The notes: generated from the letters alone by a model not told the origin. DNA of 64,000 nucleotides from Apoderus coryli (GCA_911728435.2 OU452200.1:2013130-2077129), one strand, 5' to 3'; positions 1 to 12,009 are shown, counted from the first letter of the stretch. Translations and numbers: made by a program.

Positions 1-2
1 TA

Positions 3-131
3 TTTTCTCAAGATAGGCGAGGCGAGAAATGGGTAAAGTGGTCTAAATGTTTCAAGTGGAACCACGAGTTGTGTTCATCTTCTTCGACGACATGCAAAAA
101 TTTTGTTTGTGATTTTTGTATGGATGGGTAA
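3..131 (+). pseudogene. C-terminal zinc-finger tail of a transposase-like protein (partial)
   Basis: An open frame enters from the left edge and stops with TAA at 129-131. It ends in a Cys/His pattern (C-x2-W-x-H-x2-C followed by F-V-C-x2-C) like the PHD-type finger that closes many insect pogo/Tigger-like DDE transposases. The first Cys of the expected C-x2-C pair appears to be Trp (V-K-W-S-K-C), so the finger is probably damaged. Only 42 residues are in the window and no catalytic core is visible. The family call rests on the finger pattern alone. Confidence 0.4.
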
Positions 132-435
132 ATCAACACTAGTATAGTATTCTTCAACATATTTTCCTTTCAATAAAAATATTCTAAGAAGGTTTGTAAT
201 GGCTTTAATTAGATTTTCAATGAATATAAATAAGTATATAAGGGGCGGAATTAGGACAACTTTTTGTCAAATCAAAGTTTTTGTATTTTTGCGTTTTATT
301 TTTATTTTTCGGTCAAAATTATTTATTGAGAGGATTACATTAACAGAACTATTATATATGGAGTTGAGTTGCCTTAATCATTTTTTGATGTATTTTTAAC
401 TCCTAACAAATAATTATTATTCACGATTTTGCTTA
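132..435. other. AT-rich spacer, nothing recognised
   Basis: No coding, RNA or clear repeat signal was seen between the finger fragment and the mariner remnant. Confidence 0.4.
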
Positions 436-439
436 GAGG

Positions 440-935
440 GACGATATTTGGGCACTTCACCTTATGGTAAATTCAATCGTGGTCGTAGTTCACTCCAAGA
501 CGAATTTCGTGAAGGTCGTCCAAAATCAGTTGTTGTTCCGAAACCCATTGATGCTGTGCGCGTACTGATATTGCAAGATCGTCATGTGACCTATCAGAGA
601 TTGAGACAACCTTAGGCATTAGTGGAACCAGCATACATTCAATATTGCATAAACATTTGACTGTCAAAAAAATGTGTTCGCGTTGGATCCCACACAATTT
701 GTCAATCGCTCTAAAAAGGCTCGATTGGTCGAAAGAAATGCTCAAAAAATACGATCGTGGTGCTTCGAAACACGTCTATGACATCGTGACAGGTGATGAA
801 TCGAGAGGATTTACGCGTATGAGCCCGAAAGTAAACAGCAGTCAACTTTATTGGTGTTTCAAGATTAGCCAAATCCAACAAAAGTTGTTCGCGCATGAAG
901 CACTTCCAAGCAAACGTTGCAAAACTGGAATGTGA
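440..935 (+). pseudogene. decayed mariner transposase, N-terminal half
   Basis: The translation in two frames gives a mariner-type transposase: an HTH region with the stretch GRPKSVVVPK, then ILQDRHVTY, CSRWIPHNLS, DWSKEMLKKYDRG and the first catalytic box VTGDES. The frame breaks at about 614 (TAG after a Q-P) and resumes from about 645. The similarity fades after about 900, before the second and third catalytic aspartates. This is therefore a truncated, frameshifted copy that cannot encode an active enzyme. Flanking inverted repeats were not identified. Confidence 0.75.
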
Positions 936-1385
936 ACTTGCAAGTCTGTCGTTTGTCGTCGCGGTTAAAATATAATTTTCCTAAAACAAGTAATGAATTC
1001 CAGTGACTAAAAATTGCGAAGAATTTACGTAGATCAGAGGCGTTAATAATGAAAATCAATAAAAAAGCCGCATATGAAATTCCTTATGAGATTCACGAGA
1101 CAGAGGCGGAGAATCTATTCCCAGGGGTCTGAAACGCTGTTGTGAGTCACAAGATCATAGTCAGACACTTGTTAGCTTAGAAGCTCCCGAACCTGTGAGT
1201 TTTCAGGTTGTTTTCTCAGCTGGAGCTTCACCGTTCTCGTCAGAGATTGATAGCTATATTTTTGGTTACAATAAATATTAGATGCATTTTTCAACGTAAT
1301 GTTTTTTATTTTTATGCAAATAATGCATTCCCTTCATTTAAGGCAGAAAAATAGATTTGTCCTCCCCTATTAACACTTTATTTAT
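936..1385. other. unassigned spacer
   Basis: This stretch lies between the mariner remnant and a LINE. No convincing ORF or repeat structure was seen. Confidence 0.35.
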
Positions 1386-1387
1386 GA

Positions 1388-2866
1388 CCCATCGATACGG
1401 TTGACGAGGTTATTAGAGTTGCCAGAAAGGTTTGTAGGAAAAAATCAAGTGGTACACATAACAATCCAGGTCATTTGGTGTTGAGTCTTATTGAAATAAT
1501 TGCAGAACCTCTATCCGCGATCATTAATAAGAGTTTGGAGGAAGGTGTTTTTCCAGAGTGCCTTAAAACATTAAAAATAGTTCCTATTTATAAACAAAAA
1601 GGTGATACAAAAGATACAAATAATTACAGACCGTTGCCACTACAAAGTCAATTTAGTAAAATATTTGAGTGCTTATATAACATGAGACTTAATAATTATC
1701 TCGGAAAATTTAAGATCCTCTCTTGCAACCAGAATGGATTCAGGATCGGTCGATCAACAGAAACAGCCTTTGGACAACCTATACCAGTCACTCAATAATA
1801 AGGAAATAGCTCTTGGCCTCTTCTTTGATTTAAGCAAGGCGTTTGATTCCATAAGCCATGATCTTTTGTTTCTGAAACTGAATGCTGTTGATATAAGAGG
1901 AACAGCGGCGGCATGGATACGTAGCTATCTTACACAGCGTACACAGGTGGTTGAAATTGCGGGTGTCCGAGATCGTGAGCAGTGGGGTGCCGCAGGGCTC
2001 CTGTCTCGCACCTACCTTGTTCAATGTTTTTATTGACGATACCTCTGAAGTTCTGGGTATTTTTGGATATCCCATTCTTTATGCAGACGATACTAGTGTT
2101 TTTGTTTCAGGCAAGGATGAAGTAGGGTTAGTTCAGGCTGCCAACGATGTATCGGTGGCGTGTGCATAACGGACTTACCCTTAATGCATTAAAAACGGTT
2201 GCTCTGCCTATATCTATAGCAAACAACACCAGCAATAAGAGTTATCTGATACGTATAGGAGGTGAGTCTATAAAAAATGTGAGTAATACCAAATTTCTGG
2301 GAGTGTATACAGACAGCAAACTGATCTGGGACATACATATTTTGGGGAAGAGTATTCAGGGCCCAAAAAAAGGTTATAAGAGCATTACAAAAAATTCCTC
2401 AGACAGCATCATGTAGGGAACATTTTGTGAATTTGAAAATAATGACTTTTCCTTGCCTCTACATGTACGCACTCATAACTCATATAAAAAAACAAAGTGA
2501 ATCGTTGCTTAAAAGAGAAGATGTTCACAATTATGGCACTAGAAACAAAAATAACCTGGTTTTGCCATTTTCTGGACTAAGTATTGGTCAGAAAAATCCT
2601 AACTATATATCGGCGTAAAGTGTTATAGTAAGATTCTGAAAATTAACAAATTTAAAAACCTAACATTTAGGAGATTTAAGCTGGAGTTGAGAAATTATTT
2701 TGTGGATAAATGTTTTTATTCTGTGGATGAATTTTTGAACTATAGAACAGATTAATAATATGTATCTATTAGTTATTATGTTTGACAATCCCATAATGTA
2801 ACATGTTGTATCGTTATCATTCGGTGGAACTAAGAAATAAATACAAAAATAAAAAAATAAATATAA
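1388..2866 (+). pseudogene. 5'-truncated non-LTR retrotransposon (reverse transcriptase), frameshifted
   Basis: Successive frames carry the RT palm of a LINE: N-N-Y-R-P near 1620, F-D-L-S-K-A-F-D-S near 1827-1850, S-G-V-P-Q-G-S-C near 1980-2000 and the catalytic L-Y-A-D-D-T-S near 2080. Then come F-L-G-V-Y and a C-terminal region with H-N-Y-G-T-R-N-K (about 2530) and W/Y-rich ends up to a stop near 2755. At least four frame changes break the ORF. The 3' end has an A-rich tail (AATAAATAC plus A/T runs to about 2866). No endonuclease domain is present, so the copy is 5'-truncated, as is usual for LINEs. Clade is CR1/L2/Jockey-like by motif, not resolved. Confidence 0.85.
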
Positions 2867-3150
2867 TTGTGTGGCTGATTTTTCACCATTTTTTTTAGGG
2901 TTAAGTAAACGGTGAAGATTTTTAACAAAATAAAATATCGTTAAAGTTGTGTGTTTAGTAGTGTTTTAAATTTCGCTAAATGAAGTTTACAAGCATCTAA
3001 GTGTTTATTTACTTTACGATGACCCCATATAATAGACACTCTTTAGGAATTTTTGCAAATAAGAGAGGTAACTTATCTTAAGGAGCGCCACTTGTGTTTA
3101 CCTTAATGTAGTAGCTTTTGTGATCAACCGGTAAAGTGTATTTAGTATAG
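2867..3150. other. upstream region of the cuticle gene, nothing else recognised
   Basis: AT-rich DNA between the LINE tail and the cuticle-gene promoter. Confidence 0.35.
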
Positions 3151-3158
3151 GTACTACC

Positions 3159-3199
3159 TATATAAGATTGGATTGATTTCTTGCATGCGATTCAGATCA
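3159..3199 (+). promoter_or_regulatory. TATA box and initiator of the cuticle protein gene
   Basis: TATATAAG at 3159-3166 is followed 30-40 bp downstream by TCAGATC/TCAGATTG (3192-3202), which fits the arthropod initiator TCAGT. The first coding ATG (3274) follows about 80 bp later. TATA-driven short 5' UTRs are usual for insect cuticle genes. Confidence 0.6.
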
Positions 3200-3273
3200 G
3201 ATTGAGTGCATGTGTTAAAAAGTTAAACTAGGTCAGTGTTGTTAGTTTGTGCTGTTTTTATTTTATTATCATC

Positions 3274-6200
3274 ATGTGCGCATTAAAAAGTTTCACTGTA
3301 AGTTTAAGTTGTTTATATATTAATTTTTAATGCAATCTTAAGATAGCCAAGATGAATTTTTCTTAACGAATGCCAAAGTGATTTAATTTTTTACTAAATG
3401 CTCAAACATTTTTCGCATCTGAGCAGCAGTTATTCATCGCTTTTCTTATCAACTCAAGTGGAAAATTGACAAATTCATTCCTTACTCAGTGCATGCAGTA
3501 TTCCATAGTCCTTATTTCTTCAAATTTCGCTTAAACGCTTGGGGTCGGGCTCACAAACAAAACATTTTTTTTTGAATTTATTTTTGTGGAGATTCGATGC
3601 TCATTTGTCACTGAAAATATACAACTCCACTTAAGAATGGAGTACTTTTTCAACTTAAATAACATTTAGTTATTTAATCCATGTTTTGTTTGTGAGCCGC
3701 ATCCCAATAGTTTAAAACGAAATCTGGAAAATTTCCATAGTTGTTATGGGAGTACTATACACAGGTTTCTGGAGCCAATTGGCTCTTTGTATGCTTTTTA
3801 TTTAAGTTGTTTAAGCGCAAAAATTTTGAAACACAACCTTTATAATATGACATTTATTTTATTATGTTTAAGCTATATACATTATGTCCTGTATTGATAA
3901 ACGTCAAACATGCGATCCGCTTAGTACGTTATTATAACATAAAGATAATGACTGTTATATTTTCGTCAGAAAAGTACGACAATAAGACATTTTTTATTTC
4001 TATTACTTAAGATTAATTGATTATGCGTTGGTTTTAACGTATAAAGAACGTTAATTTTATTCGACCTATTAATATACTGTTAAAACGTTACGTACACGTT
4101 TAATCAACCAATGACACGTTGATTTTACGTTTAAAAAACGTATGTGTGTTTACTGGGTAGGTACAAAATTTCTATGGTGAATTATCTGATTCAGGGAGTA
4201 ATAATAATAATAATAATAACGTCAAAACGGTTAACAACAAAATTTACTAGGTCCAATAACAATGTTAAATTAATCATTTTTAAAATATATTTTGTGCAGT
4301 TTCCAATTTTTTTATATGGGCAACCACTGCACTCCCCCATGCCAAAATTCCATAATTTATTCTGGATTCTACAAGAGCGTAGTATAATGTCTTTAAATAT
4401 TGTACTGTTAGTACAGCTTTGGAGCGTCTAAATCTATGGAATAGGGTTCTTATAGTTTGAGTAACTTAGTCTATATGAGTGTCCCAACGAAGATGGGGAT
4501 CAAACAAAATGCCAAGGTACTTGACTGAGCTGACCGGGTGCAAAACCAGTTCATTGTGAGGTGTCCGGACACAAATTCTATCGAAGTCAGGCAAACCTAG
4601 CCTATTGCATGAGAAGGGCAGGTAGTGTGTTTTTTCAAAATTGATTGTGAGTAATCTAGAATTAAACCAATCCTTCAACAGAACCAAATCCTGCTCAACC
4701 TCATCCTTCAAAGCACACCAAGAGGCGTTTTCGTAATAAATAGCAGTATCATCAGCATAATAATGGATCCATGCACAGGCAATTTTAATAAGTCGTTGAC
4801 GTAGAGATTAAAGAGTACAGGACCTAACACCGTCCCTTGTGGTACACCACACTCCATAACAAGATCATCGCTACTAAGTCCATCCACCTCCACGCACTGT
4901 TTCCTGCCTGTCAAGTAACTTCTGAAGAGATCCAGTGGAACCCCCCTAAACCCACTGACTTCCAGACATCCAAGCAATTTTTGGTGACTGACTGAGAATC
5001 AAATGCTTTTTTCAGATCTAGAAAAACACATAGTACTGGATTACTATTTTCTAACGATTTATGAACTCTGGTAACCAACTCATTAATTGCATCCTGAGCA
5101 CAATTATTTTCTTTAAATCCAAATTGCATCTTAGATATCAAATCATGTATATTGGTGTATTATGTGACTCGTTTATGAAGAATCTTCTCAAAGATTTTAG
5201 AGAGATTGGTCGATAATTAGTTACCAGGGTTTTATCTCCATTCTTAAATAAGGGTTTTACAATAGCGTATTTAAAAACATCCGGACATATTACACTAGAA
5301 AAAGTATTATTAATTATATGTACGAGAGGTCCACTAACACACTCTCCAATATGTTTAATAAAGAGTAGAAGATAAGAATGGGATAGCATTGGAATTTTGG
5401 AAAAGGTAGCAGTTACAATGTCGGTTAAATTAGAGAAAAGTTGTACAATTTAAATACTGTTTAAATGGTGTTTTCAAAAGTAAACTGACTTTAGCTGAGA
5501 ATTTTTGAAAAAAGCGATTTTTGACGATTTTAGTCTTTATTTATTTCTAAAATTATTATATATATTAAATGTCTTCATTTAATATATATAATAAGATAGG
5601 GTTTACAAATTTTTACTACGACGTTTCTCATCACTAGCCGTCGCCAAAAATTGATCAATCACTTCTCTGGACAAAACCTTAGACCTTTTAGGCTAGTAAC
5701 CAATCGAATTCCTCGTCAAAAAAAGCAATAATTTTTGGAAACAGCAATGACTCGTCATCGAAAACTTCATTTTATAGGTTTTTGTAACAAAAATAGCTTT
5801 TTCTAACTGATATTGAAAGCTGTTCTGTCTCAATAAGTTGCAACTAGATCGTTGTCCTCTGCTCATTGTAATACTACTGAAAAACAATTAACTGGATCGT
5901 CATTTTTAACTTCTGGCAATGAGTATTTCTCTAGATATTTATTATCGCTGCTGCTACTAAGTTCTGTTAAATTAATATGGCTTTAATTCTTCAAGTGAGG
6001 GTTGTATATCGCCCATAGACAAACCTGAACAGTTAGATTTAAAATTCCAAAATAATGAGGTAAATTTTAATATACTTACTTTTGTTTTATTATTTCAATT
6101 TATTCTAAAGTTCTCAGACTAATTGGTTTATATTGATTTTTCCGATAAAAATATAAATTTATTGCACTAGATATAAAGCTAATTACCGTTGTTTCTAATA

Positions 6201-9200
6201 TATATGAAATAAAATTTAAAATTTAAATATTGCTTATTTATGCGTCCTAATAAAATATAATATGTGTATAGTTTTTTCTTTTCTTTATACTTATTTAGAA
6301 TATAAAAACAAAGTAATTTGCATTTAGTAGCCTTGTTTGCTAGCAATTTTTCGGGCTCTTGTTCAGTTTTATTCCTTGTACAACACATTAATTCTTGCAA
6401 TAATAATATTTTAAATAATTTATTTTTTGAACTGGGGGTGATGTTGAATTTAAATTTAGCTCTATCTGAGATACACTACATATGGGACAAGCAATTTCGT
6501 ATATTTTTAGTCAATCGTATCAAAGAATAACGTACCCATTCGTAATTTCTATTGAAAAAGTATTAATCTTTAAAAATATAACTCACTTCACACATACTAC
6601 GTTCCTTTTATAAATTTCACTATTCCAAATGTTATATAAACTGTGACACAAAAAAAAATTCGATATCAATAAATAATTGTTTGTATTGGAAGCACCTAGC
6701 TAACAAACCTTATATGAAAATTTCCAGTCAAAACTGATGCTTACTTATCTAAAAAATAATGCAAATACACTGAACTCCACCACCAAAGAAGTAGAGATTT
6801 TCCATAGTGTCAAATTATAACATAAATCCACCTGTCATAATAATTAACATGTACTATTATACTGTCTATATAGAAATTTATATACGGGGTGAATCAAAAA
6901 TGTATTCTTTATTTTGTTAAGGACAAAAAAGTAATATTTTGAATAATTTTTTGATTCCTTTAGATTTCAAAACAAGATTTTTTTGCAAGTTAAACTATAA
7001 CCTCCTAGAGGTTATCTACGGGGTAACTCAAAAATGTTTATTAATGTTATTTATTATTTAAGACTTTTAGACACGGCAGAACCTTATCAGCGATAGATGA
7101 CTTTTTATTTTCTTTAAAAGAGAAATTTTTAGCATAGGCTTTAAATTTATATACGGGGTGAGTCAAAAATGTATTTCATTATTTTGTTAAGGACAAAAAA
7201 GCAATATTTTGAATAATTTTTTTATTTCTTTAGATTTCAATTCAAGTTTTCTTTGAAAGTTAAACTATAAGCTTCTAGAGGTTATCTACGGGGTAACTCA
7301 AAAATGTGTTTCTTTATTTTGTTAAGGACAAAAAAGTAATATTTTAAATAATTTTTTGATTTCTTTGGATTTCAATTCAAGATTTCTTTGAATGTTAAAC
7401 TATAAGCTCCTAGAAGTTATCTAGAAGGTAACTCAAAAATGTTTCTATTTATTTTCAATATTTTTTTTTTCTTTGAATTTTTTTTTTGAAAGTGTTTTTT
7501 TTTTTAATTTTTTTTATTTTATTTTGAATTTTTTTTTTTTATTATTTATTATTTTTTTTTTATTTTTTTTTCTTTGAAAATTTTTCTTTTGAAATTTTTT
7601 TTTTTATTTTTTTATAACCCTCAATGACTTTTTTCATAGATAAAAACTACCACAAAACGACTGGAAAATCCCGCAAGGGATTTCTTGTAAAGCATATAAA
7701 CGGGCAATTGGCTCCATAGAAACCAGTGTTCAAAAACGAAACGTCGCGTAGTGAATATTTGTAAACGCTATCTTATTCTCCTCAAAATGCGACAAAAATA
7801 AGTGCTTTTCTTTTTTATTTATCTGTAAAAATAATGTCAGAAATAAATAAAAATTAAAATTTCAAAATCTCTCGAAAACGGCTAAAATTACTCTACTTTT
7901 TAAAACACCATTTCAAAGGTGTTTAAATTGTACAACTTTTCTCTAATTTAACCGACATTGTACATTCTTATCTTGGACACAGTGTATATAATATTTTACA
8001 AACAAAATAATAATTTTTATTTAAAATTCAAATTAATAAGTGCCCCCCCAATTTATTTTTTCAAAATACCTATTTCGAATTTATTTTGCAGGTCGTTTTT
8101 TGTACTGTATCAGTGGTCACATTGGTTACAGGACAGCGATTTAATCCCACAATTTTACAAGACGCTAGATTGGAACCTAAAGTTGATGGTAATTGAATTT
8201 AAACAGCTCATAGATATGTGCGACAGATCAAATTACTTAATGAATAGCTTCAAATGAACTCAAACTCTGAAAATAAGTTTATATTAAAATGTTTGTTTTT
8301 ACTAGCTAAAGATATGTATTAAGCATTTGAGCTTATCTTAGTCGTCCTTGTTTGATTTTTATAAAAAAAAAGTCACCGATGATGAACGAAAATATGCTTG
8401 AAACTTATTGGACAAATTTAAAAAAAAAATAGTAACATAAACAGAAATTTGCGGATTTTGGCTTTCATTTGAAAAAACTAGTATAGAACGTCTCTGCAAA
8501 AACGGACTAGATTTTTTTATTTAAAACAGAAAACTTCAACAGGAAATATCAATAATTTTTTATGAGCATTTTTTAAATACAAAATAGAAAACTTTGTTTT
8601 ATGGTATTTTTCTTTGAGTATAACATTCAAAGAGCAAATTGCGCACAAGCAGCCATTAGGAAGAAACTATCAATGAAGTCGAATCGAAAAAAGCAATTAA
8701 GTACAGGGCGGTTTATTTAAAATAACTTTCACAGTGAGGCCCGAATGATTTCCAAGAAACTAAAAATTTGTAAATTTGAAAACAAGAATTATTTTTATTG
8801 ATAAGAAACTATACTAATGATCCTGTGTTTGTTTGAAGGTACATTTGGGTTCCTCTACAAAACCGAAAACGGTATCCAACACACTGCTCGTGGAGATCCC
8901 AGCGGGCTGATCCAAGGCAGTTATTCCTACACTGATCCAACAGGACTTAAAGTGAACTTTAACTATAATGCCGGTTCGAGAAATACTCAACCCCAAGCAG
9001 CTGCAGCTCCTCAACAGGAATATTCTGGTGATAGTTACAGTGCGGATCCCGCACCAGTTTCAAAATATTCTTCCAGATATCAGGAACCAGAACCTCAGTA
9101 TGATTACAGGTGAATTCTGAATGAAACTTAGAAACAATATTTCTGGATAAATGCTGTGCCCTGTTGGAAAATTCAATTGGATTGTCACTAGAGATTTTCA

Positions 9201-9558
9201 AACAATCGATAAACTTAAATCGGGTGATGATATTTTGCAAACCCATATAAATCTTGAATTTTCAAATGACACACCCTGTATATTATCTCACTATTTAAAA
9301 GCCAACATTCTAACGGTTCAAAAAATACCATAAATTAATAACAATTTTTTTTAGAAATAAAAAAATTCTTGCTACTACTGTTGTATTGTATTGAAGTATT
9401 GTCTCTCAAATTTCATGAATATTTCAGTAATTTTGATTTGTTCTTTTAGTCAACAAGAACCTCAATACAGTCAAGACTACGCACCACAATCCAGATCGCA
9501 ACAATCCTATGCAAGAAGAGCCAGAGATGAATATAGTAGTCGTTCCAATTTTAATTAA
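3274..9558 (+). CDS. R&R-type cuticular protein, 4 exons (join 3274-3297, 8092-8188, 8839-9109, 9450-9558)
   Basis: The exons join into one 166-aa secreted protein. Exon 1 codes only eight residues (MCALKSFT) before a perfect GTAAGT donor. Exon 2 follows a TTTATTTTGCAG acceptor, completes a hydrophobic signal peptide (to about VTLVTG, residue 23) and ends in phase 1. Exon 3 begins after TTTGAAG and carries the chitin-binding R&R region, with F-G-F-L-Y-K-T-E-N-G and then G-S-Y-S-Y-T-D-P-T-G-L near residues 45-80. The rest is low-complexity Q/Y/S/P-rich and continues through exon 4 to TAA 9556-9558. Phases match at all three junctions (0, 1, 2). The family binds chitin in the extracellular cuticle. 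Intron 1 (4.8 kb) holds a MITE, a LINE fragment and a 135-bp tandem array. No AATAAA lies just after the stop, where a Helentron-like element begins. The exon chain is inferred from sequence; a cDNA would settle it. Confidence 0.85.
3521..3726. mobile_element. foldback MITE in cuticle intron 1
   Basis: The core arms GGCTCACAAACAAAACAT (3548-3565) and ATGTTTTGTTTGTGAGCC (3681-3698) are perfect inverted repeats. Imperfect pairing extends outward to about 3521 and 3726. The ~115-bp loop is non-coding. The target duplication was not determined. Confidence 0.65.
4198..5440 (-). pseudogene. LINE reverse transcriptase fragment in cuticle intron 1
   Basis: Read on the minus strand, the pieces give D-V-F-K-Y-A-I-V-K-P then N-Y-R-P-I-S-L (near 5220), F-L-D-L-K-K-A-F-D-S (near 5020), E-C-G-V-P-Q-G-T-V-L-G-P (near 4840), the L-G-I-L-F-D box (near 4510), then the R-I-N-Y-G box (near 4360). 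The Y-A-D-D region near 4750 is frameshifted. The 3' end is a (TTA)n tract at 4198-4222, a typical LINE tail. The frames change several times. It is antisense to the cuticle gene. Confidence 0.85.
5405..5640 (-). repeat. copy 1 of a three-copy dispersed repeat
   Basis: The reverse complement of this stretch matches 7733-7977, including the blocks AAATTGTACAACTTTTCTC, TAACCGACATTGTA and AAACGTCG-TAGT. It overlaps the 5' limit of the LINE fragment. The outer part also matches the last ~38 bp of the window. Confidence 0.65.
5641..6880. other. intronic spacer, nothing recognised
   Basis: AT-rich DNA inside cuticle intron 1. Open frames here (such as 6179-6400 and 6318-6530) have low-complexity translations and no family signature. 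Confidence 0.4.
6884..7445. repeat. tandem repeat, ~135-bp unit, about 4 copies
   Basis: The start motif ACGGGGTGA/ACTCAAAAATGT recurs at 6884, 7018, 7153, 7288 and (degenerate) 7423, giving a 134-135 bp period. Units share TTTTGTTAAGGACAAAAAAG and AAACTATAA-CTCCTAGAGG. The unit start resembles the terminal motif of mariner-type MITEs. Confidence 0.85.
7446..7615. repeat. T-rich low-complexity tract
   Basis: Almost only T/A, with long T runs, directly after the 135-bp array. Confidence 0.8.
7733..7977 (+). repeat. copy 2 of the three-copy dispersed repeat
   Basis: It begins AAAAACGAAACGTCGCGTAG and ends near CATTCTTATCTT. Relative to copy 1 it lacks about 33 bp between CATTGTA and CATTCTTATCTT. 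It lies 115 bp upstream of cuticle exon 2. Confidence 0.65.
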
Positions 9559-9725
9559 GAACTAAATTATTTATAAAAATGTGTGAATTTTTAGCTCTCC
9601 ATATCATATATGTAATATATGTATATATGGAGACTATTAGTTTCATGAAAAAAAAATTTTTTTTAATTTCACCGGAAATACTTCTTTTTGGTCATTTTAT
9701 ACATAAATAAGTAGTTTTAAAAAAA

Positions 9726-9768
<43 letters not shown>

Positions 9769-9769
9769 A

Positions 9770-9799
<30 letters not shown>
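9726..9799. repeat. (CTGT)n microsatellite
   Basis: About 18 tetranucleotide units with one TATG interruption at about 9769. Confidence 0.95.
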
Positions 9800-9800
<1 letters not shown>

Positions 9801-11795
9801 ATCCACGAAAACGCAAAAACCGCTTAACAGATTTTAACCAAATTTGGTACAAAAATACTATTGGACATGGCAAGGAGCTGATTAGATTTTGGGAAACATT
9901 GAGCGTAGGCAAAGGGTTTAAAAGAGGATTCAAAAATTAAAAAAATTCATAGTTCTTAAACTTATCCGAAATACTGCATATTTTTTTACGCATTTAATTG
10001 AATATAACCTAAAATATTGAACATAAAATATTAGACCACATTGGCGTTCGAAAATAGTGTAAAATGGGGTAAAAAAGATTAAAAAAAAACGTATTTCTTA
10101 AAAATAGCAGAAATATTAACTAGTTATTGATATTTTTGATAGAATATAACCTATAAAATGTGTCATGAATAACTTACTTTCATAGGCGTTCGTAAATAAT
10201 GGAAAAGGGGTCAAAACATAAAAAATATATATTTCCTAAACTTATTCGAAATATGGAATAATTTTGCATAGTTGTGATACAATATAAGCTAAAAAATATT
10301 CCATAAAAGAATTGGTTCACACAGGCGTTCGAAAATAGTTTAAAAAAGGGTCAAAAACGAAAAAAAAAACGTTTCCCAAATATACCAGAAAAATTGGCTA
10401 ATTATATATAGCTTGGATATAAGATAACCTAAAAAATGCAGCATAAAATTTTTATTCACATAGGCGTTCGTAAATAGTAGAAAAAGGGGTAAAATAAAAA
10501 AAAATTAAAATGTAAAAAATTTTATATTTAACTAGATGAATTGGTGTTAAAAATACACGACAAAAATTAATGTACCATAGGCGTCCATAAAAATTCTATA
10601 AAAGGGTCAGAAAAAATTTGTATCCGTGATAACTCAAAAACCACTTAACGGATTGTAACCACATTTGGTACGAAAATACTACAGGATAATTATAGGTGGT
10701 GATTAACATTGAGCGTAGGCAACGGGTTTAAAAGAGGTTTCAAAAATTTAAAAAATCATAGTTCTTAAACTTATCCGAAATATTGAATAATTTTTTATAG
10801 TTGTGATAGAATATAACCTAAAAAATGTTACATACAAGAATTAGTTCACACAGGCGTTCGAAAATAGTGTTAAAAAAGGGTCAAAAACGAAAAAAAAAAT
10901 GTTTCCCAAATATACCAGAAAAATTGGCTAATTATATATAGCTTTGATATAAGATAACCTAAAAAATGCAGCATAAAATTTTTATTTACATAGGCGTTCG
11001 TAAATAGTAGAAAAAGGGGTAAAATAAAAAAAATTAAAATGTAAAAATTTTTATATTTAACTAGTTGAGTTGGTGTTAAAAATACACGACACAAATTAAT
11101 GTTCCATAGGCGTCCGTGAAAATTCTATAAAAGGGTAAGAAAAAATTTGTATCCGTGATAACTCAAAAACCACTTAACGGATTTTAACCACATTTGGTAC
11201 GAAAATACTACAGGCTATTTATAGGTGGTGATTAACATTGAGCGTAGGCAAGGGGTTTAAAAGAGGGTTCAAAAATTAAAAAAATTATAGTTCTTAAACT
11301 TATCCGAAATATTGAATAATTTTTTATAGGTGTGATAGAATATAACCTAAAAAATGTTACATAAAAGAATTAGTTCACACAGGCGTTCGAAAATAGTCTT
11401 AAAAAAAGAGTCAAAAACGAAAAAAAAATGTTTCCCAAATATACCAGAAAAATTGGCTAATTATATATAGCTTTCATATAAAATAACCTAAAAAATGCAG
11501 CATAAAATTTTTATTTACATAGGCGTTCGTAAATAGTAAAAAAAGGGGTAAAATGAAAAAAAAAATAAAATGTAAAAAAATTTATATTTAACTAGTTGAA
11601 TTGGTGTTAAAAATACACGACAAAAATTAATGTTCCATAGGCGTCCGTGAAAATTCTATAAAAGGGTCAGGAAAAAATTGTATCCGTGATAACTCAAAAA
11701 CCACTTAACGGATAACCTACAACATGCAGCATAACAATTTTGTTTACATAGGCGTTCGTAAATAGTAGAAAAGGGAGCAAAATAAATTTTATAAT
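9799..11795 (+). repeat. higher-order tandem array, ~530-bp unit of ~140-bp submonomers
   Basis: TATCC-TGATAACTCAAAAACC recurs at about 10620, 11149 and 11681 (529-532 bp apart), with a diverged first copy at 9799. Within each unit the motif AGGCGTTCG(A/T)AAATAGT recurs every ~140 bp (about 10042, 10185, 10322, 10461, then 10851, 10991, then 11381, 11521, 11749). The third subunit type has AGGCGTCCGTGAAAATTC. Confidence 0.9.
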
Positions 11796-12009
11796 AAAAC
11801 TAAAAAAATATCAATTATTTTGCGTACAAGAATTTGGCCTAGATCTGAAATATAAAATATCTGCGTATAAATAGTGCCTCCAAAGAGAAGAAAAAGGCAG
11901 ATGTCTAAAACAAAACAAAAATTTAGATAAATGACAAAAAGGTCATAAAATTATTACTTTTACACTTAAATATGGAGAGCTATTCGTGCCTCGAGGGCAA
12001 CAGCTAGTT

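Larger units (their letters stand above)
9590..12009 (+). mobile_element. Helentron/HINE-like non-autonomous element
   Basis: Subterminal inverted repeats AGCTCTCCATAT (9593-9604) and ATATGGAGAGCT (about 11970-11981) enclose the element. The right end has a GC-rich hairpin, TGCCTCGAGGGCA, then CTAGT, the usual Helitron-type 3' signature (CTRR followed by T). Inside are a (CTGT)n microsatellite (9726-9799) and a higher-order tandem array. No Rep/helicase ORF is present, so it is non-autonomous. The left end starts about 30 bp after the cuticle stop codon. The exact left terminus is uncertain. Confidence 0.65.

Noticed and set aside
6179..6530. Overlapping open frames on both strands in cuticle intron 1
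   Set aside because: Translations are low-complexity, without family motifs or matching splice sites for the cuticle gene.
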